NCBI GenBank assembly: GCA_027067085.1
Contig: JAMOMM010000378.1
Span: forward strand, 1-8,496
Length of the DNA stretch: 8,496 bases
Origin: Hyphomicrobiales bacterium
GTDB lineage: Bacteria; Pseudomonadota; Alphaproteobacteria; Rhizobiales; Aestuariivirgaceae
Direction of reading: 5' to 3'
Shown here: piece by piece, positions 6,692-8,496 of the stretch
Layout of the letters: the number at the start of each line of letters is the position of its first letter
Position numbering within the stretch: position 1 is the stretch's first letter
Made by a program: the position numbers and the translations under genes
The notes under the pieces: model-generated
What the model saw: the letters and a program-made list of their open reading frames with translations, nothing else
Told to the model about the DNA's origin: nothing
The model's database searches: none

Positions 6692-6733
6692 ATAATCCGC
6701 TCGGTGCGTCATTTAGTCATTGACGGTCATCAT
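6692..6733 (-). promoter_or_regulatory. Predicted FNR-type class II promoter of the idr operon
   Basis: On the minus strand, ATGATGACCGTCAA (6733-6720) matches TTGAY-N4-RTCAA at all but the first base. A -10-like GATTAT lies at 6697-6692. If +1 is 6685, the box is centred exactly at -41.5, the class II activation position, and the hexamer falls at -12 to -7. No good -35 is seen, as expected for an activator-dependent promoter. Three copies of ATGAC also lie here (6730-6726, 6720-6716, 6712-6708). This is consistent with low-oxygen induction of iodate respiration, but it is inferred from sequence alone. Confidence 0.5.
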
Positions 6734-6886
6734 CGAGGTAAGAAAATGTTGCAAAAAAGTAATGTTTTGAGCAATTTATCATACGAAAAATAGTTCTTAA
6801 CCGCGCAACTCACGTAAAGCAACGCCACATAGATCGTATTTAACTCAAAAGAATCAGTTATTTACCAATCACACGAGTAAAAAAAT

Positions 6887-8496
6887 TTATGCATTATTTT
6901 TGTACTTCTTGCGTTGGCCGCGGGCTAATCCCAAGAAAATCAACCCAGCAAACAACCCAGACCCTAACGGAATGCCGTACAGAGAAACTTTGTCTTCTGG
7001 CGCTTTGAGCTTAACCCAATACCACGATGTAAAGCTGTGACGACCACCCTTTTCACCAGCAACGCCATCCCAGTTAGCAAAGGAAATCGGAATGTATTTG
7101 CCTTGCTCAAATTGAATGTCTTGGACATCATCGGTTTTTATCGAGCGTTTAAACACAACACTCCAACGACCGTTTTTCCATTCACCTTTTGCGGCTAAAT
7201 TTTCGTTTTTACGAGGTTTTGGCGCAGCGTTTGGACCGTTTGCGTCCAGCATCATAGTAATCGAATCACCCTTTGGATCAACACTTGGCGCTGCCCAATA
7301 CCACATGTTGACGGCATGTTTTTTATCACCATGGCGGAACCAAGGCTTTTCGCTTGTTACAGGAATATCGCGCGGAAATTGGATCGCAATGGCATCACGT
7401 GTTGGCGCGATGTCCTTTTGACGATAAGCAACTTCAAGCTTATCGCCGGGAACCGAATATGTTCGATCATCAACATCAACTTTTATCGCAATATCTTTGT
7501 CATTAAACAGCACACGAATGGTCGTTCTATCATTAAGAGAGAAATACAACCGTGGTTCTTTAATGACATTTGGTGCCAAGGCAAACGTCATTGCAGGTGC
7601 TTTGGCCCAAACAGCATCATTGGGGTCGGTTGGCAATTCACCTTCAATGCGCAAACCATTGATAACCGTTTCGCCCTGCGCCAACTGAGTGGTGGTATCA
7701 GCCAAGGTCATTACATAATTTGCAATATGCCAGCGATCATCTGTTGACATTGTTGTTGAATGTTCTGGCATTGGTGTAGAACGGATACCCGTTGATACCC
7801 GTTGAAAAATTTCTTTTGCGCCCTTAGTAAAACGCCATGTTTCTGGACGGGTTAAATTGCGCGGCCAAATGCGGTCTTCCCAATCATCTTTTAGCTTTTT
7901 GCCCGATGTAATATTGCCCAAGCCTTTTTGACCATGACACTCTTTACAAGATTTGATGAATAATTCGCGGCCTTTTTTGATCGATTCTGGTGATGATTTA
8001 ATTTGCGTACCCAAATCGATGGCTTGGTGTTCAATCTCTTCTTCGTCCCATTCACCAAACTTTTTGATCTTTAAGATCAATCCATCGACCTCTTTGGCTG
8101 TGAGCAATGTTTTCCAACCGGGCATAGACGTGCCGTGTAAACCTTCCATAATGGTTTTTTGTAAATCTGCATCAGTTGGAAACTCATCATCGGCATGCGT
8201 GGTTTTATATTTAAACGAAGCTAGAGTGAAATCGCGCGGTTTGGGATACAAATATTCCGCTGCAGGCCCTGCCCCATCGCCGTCAACACCATGACAATGC
8301 GAACAACGCTTTGTGTAAATAGCATCGATGGCTTTCTCATCAAGTTTTGCACTTTTTGATACAGCTGGCTTTTCTTGTTGTTTGTCGTCTTTCTTTTCAA
8401 GTTTCCACGAACGCGGCGCGTGCCCTGTATAGTCATAAAGGAAAGTAATAATATTCCAGACTTCTTGCTCTTTGAGCATTTCATGCCACACGGGCA
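6887..8496 (-). CDS. Membrane-anchored multihaem cytochrome c with EB_dh haem b domain, 5' end outside window
   Basis: The frame is open to the right edge, so the N-terminus is missing. A GTG at 8491 is internal: upstream codons xTG-CCC read as the Met-Pro of a cytochrome c domain, followed by its C-terminal helix (EQEVWNIITFLYDY). Two complete cytochrome c domains follow. Counting from 8491 as residue 1, they have C63-S-H-C66-H67 with M123 (SMPGW), and C182-K-E-C185-H186 with M241 (TPMPEH). Residues about 275-500 form an ethylbenzene-dehydrogenase gamma-type (EB_dh) haem b domain, with features such as VNMWYW (M396 a candidate ligand) and GRWSVVFKRS. The C-terminus has one membrane helix (about 507-523) and a basic tail (RKKYKNNA). 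The whole protein should therefore hold at least three haem c and one haem b outside the inner membrane. Its position suggests an electron conduit to the downstream oxidoreductase, but no family I know assigns this role. Confidence 0.85.
   Translation of the reverse strand, partial: PVWHEMLKEQEVWNIITFLYDYTGHAPRSWKLEKKDDKQQEKPAVSKSAKLDEKAIDAIYTKRCSHCHGVDGDGAGPAAEYLYPKPRDFTLASFKYKTTHADDEFPTDADLQKTIMEGLHGTSMPGWKTLLTAKEVDGLILKIKKFGEWDEEEIEHQAIDLGTQIKSSPESIKKGRELFIKSCKECHGQKGLGNITSGKKLKDDWEDRIWPRNLTRPETWRFTKGAKEIFQRVSTGIRSTPMPEHSTTMSTDDRWHIANYVMTLADTTTQLAQGETVINGLRIEGELPTDPNDAVWAKAPAMTFALAPNVIKEPRLYFSLNDRTTIRVLFNDKDIAIKVDVDDRTYSVPGDKLEVAYRQKDIAPTRDAIAIQFPRDIPVTSEKPWFRHGDKKHAVNMWYWAAPSVDPKGDSITMMLDANGPNAAPKPRKNENLAAKGEWKNGRWSVVFKRSIKTDDVQDIQFEQGKYIPISFANWDGVAGEKGGRHSFTSWYWVKLKAPEDKVSLYGIPLGSGLFAGLIFLGLARGQRKKYKNNA

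Larger units (their letters stand above)
6635..6886. other. Intergenic region between the EB_dh cytochrome gene and the idr operon
   Basis: A 252-bp AT-rich gap with no credible gene on either strand. The half nearer the idr operon holds the FNR-like box, -10 and leader palindrome listed separately. The half after the cytochrome stop shows no convincing intrinsic terminator: only a T-run at 6886-6880 without a preceding GC-rich stem. Read-through from the cytochrome gene into the idr operon is therefore possible. Confidence 0.6.

Noticed and set aside
6781..6839. Inverted repeat ATACGA ... TCGTAT
   Set aside because: Six-base arms separated by 47 bp in AT-rich DNA are expected by chance.
6838..6886. 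Possible terminator after the EB_dh cytochrome gene
   Set aside because: Only weak 4-5 bp pairings (TTTAC/GTAAA, AACT/AGTT) with long loops are present, and the T-run precedes them instead of following a stem.
8489..8491. GTG at 8491 as the start of the cytochrome gene
   Set aside because: The frame stays open upstream and the first residues are the C-terminal helix of a cytochrome c domain, with a Met-Pro ligand motif crossing the window edge. A signal peptide is also missing.

Overview
The window holds six genes, all on the minus strand, from what looks like a Gram-negative, respiring proteobacterium. The evidence is exported c-type cytochromes, a Tat-dependent Rieske protein and FNR/FixK-type promoter sites (TTGAY-N4-RTCAA). 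Base composition is moderate to AT-leaning and uniform. I see no insertion sequences, tRNAs, rRNAs or CRISPR arrays. An alphaproteobacterium, possibly marine, is plausible but is inference only.

In the direction of transcription (right to left): (1) 8496-6887, the 3' part of a membrane-anchored multihaem cytochrome c with an ethylbenzene-dehydrogenase-type haem b domain. It runs off the right edge. (2) A 252-bp gap, 6635-6886, with an FNR-like box, a matching -10 and a short 5'-leader palindrome. (3) A tight four-gene operon: a dihaem peroxidase (6634-5513), a second dihaem peroxidase (5494-4340), a Tat-exported Rieske protein (4325-3741) and a molybdopterin oxidoreductase related to arsenite oxidase AioA (3724-1046). 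Gaps between these genes are only 14-18 bp. (4) A strong intrinsic terminator at 985-1014. (5) A separate promoter region with a perfect FNR/FixK-type palindrome (940-953) and a degenerate neighbour. (6) A HEAT-repeat protein starting at 881 and running off the left edge.

The core operon matches the dissimilatory iodate reductase cluster idrABP1P2 (known from Pseudomonas sp. SCT and Denitromonas) rather than a true arsenite oxidase. Two dihaem peroxidases sit next to AioA/AioB-like subunits, and the arsenite-contacting Glu of AioA is replaced by Ser. In the proposed model, IdrAB reduces periplasmic iodate with electrons from c-type cytochromes, and IdrP1/IdrP2 remove the peroxide formed. The flanking multihaem EB_dh cytochrome is a candidate electron donor and the HEAT protein a candidate accessory factor. 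Both roles are inferred from position only.

The most interesting points are the substitutions around the Mo site, a Trp-rich insertion and an Arg-rich loop in IdrA, the missing Rieske disulfide in IdrB, the degenerate FWDGR motif in only one of the two peroxidases, and FNR-like sites before both the idr operon and the HEAT gene.
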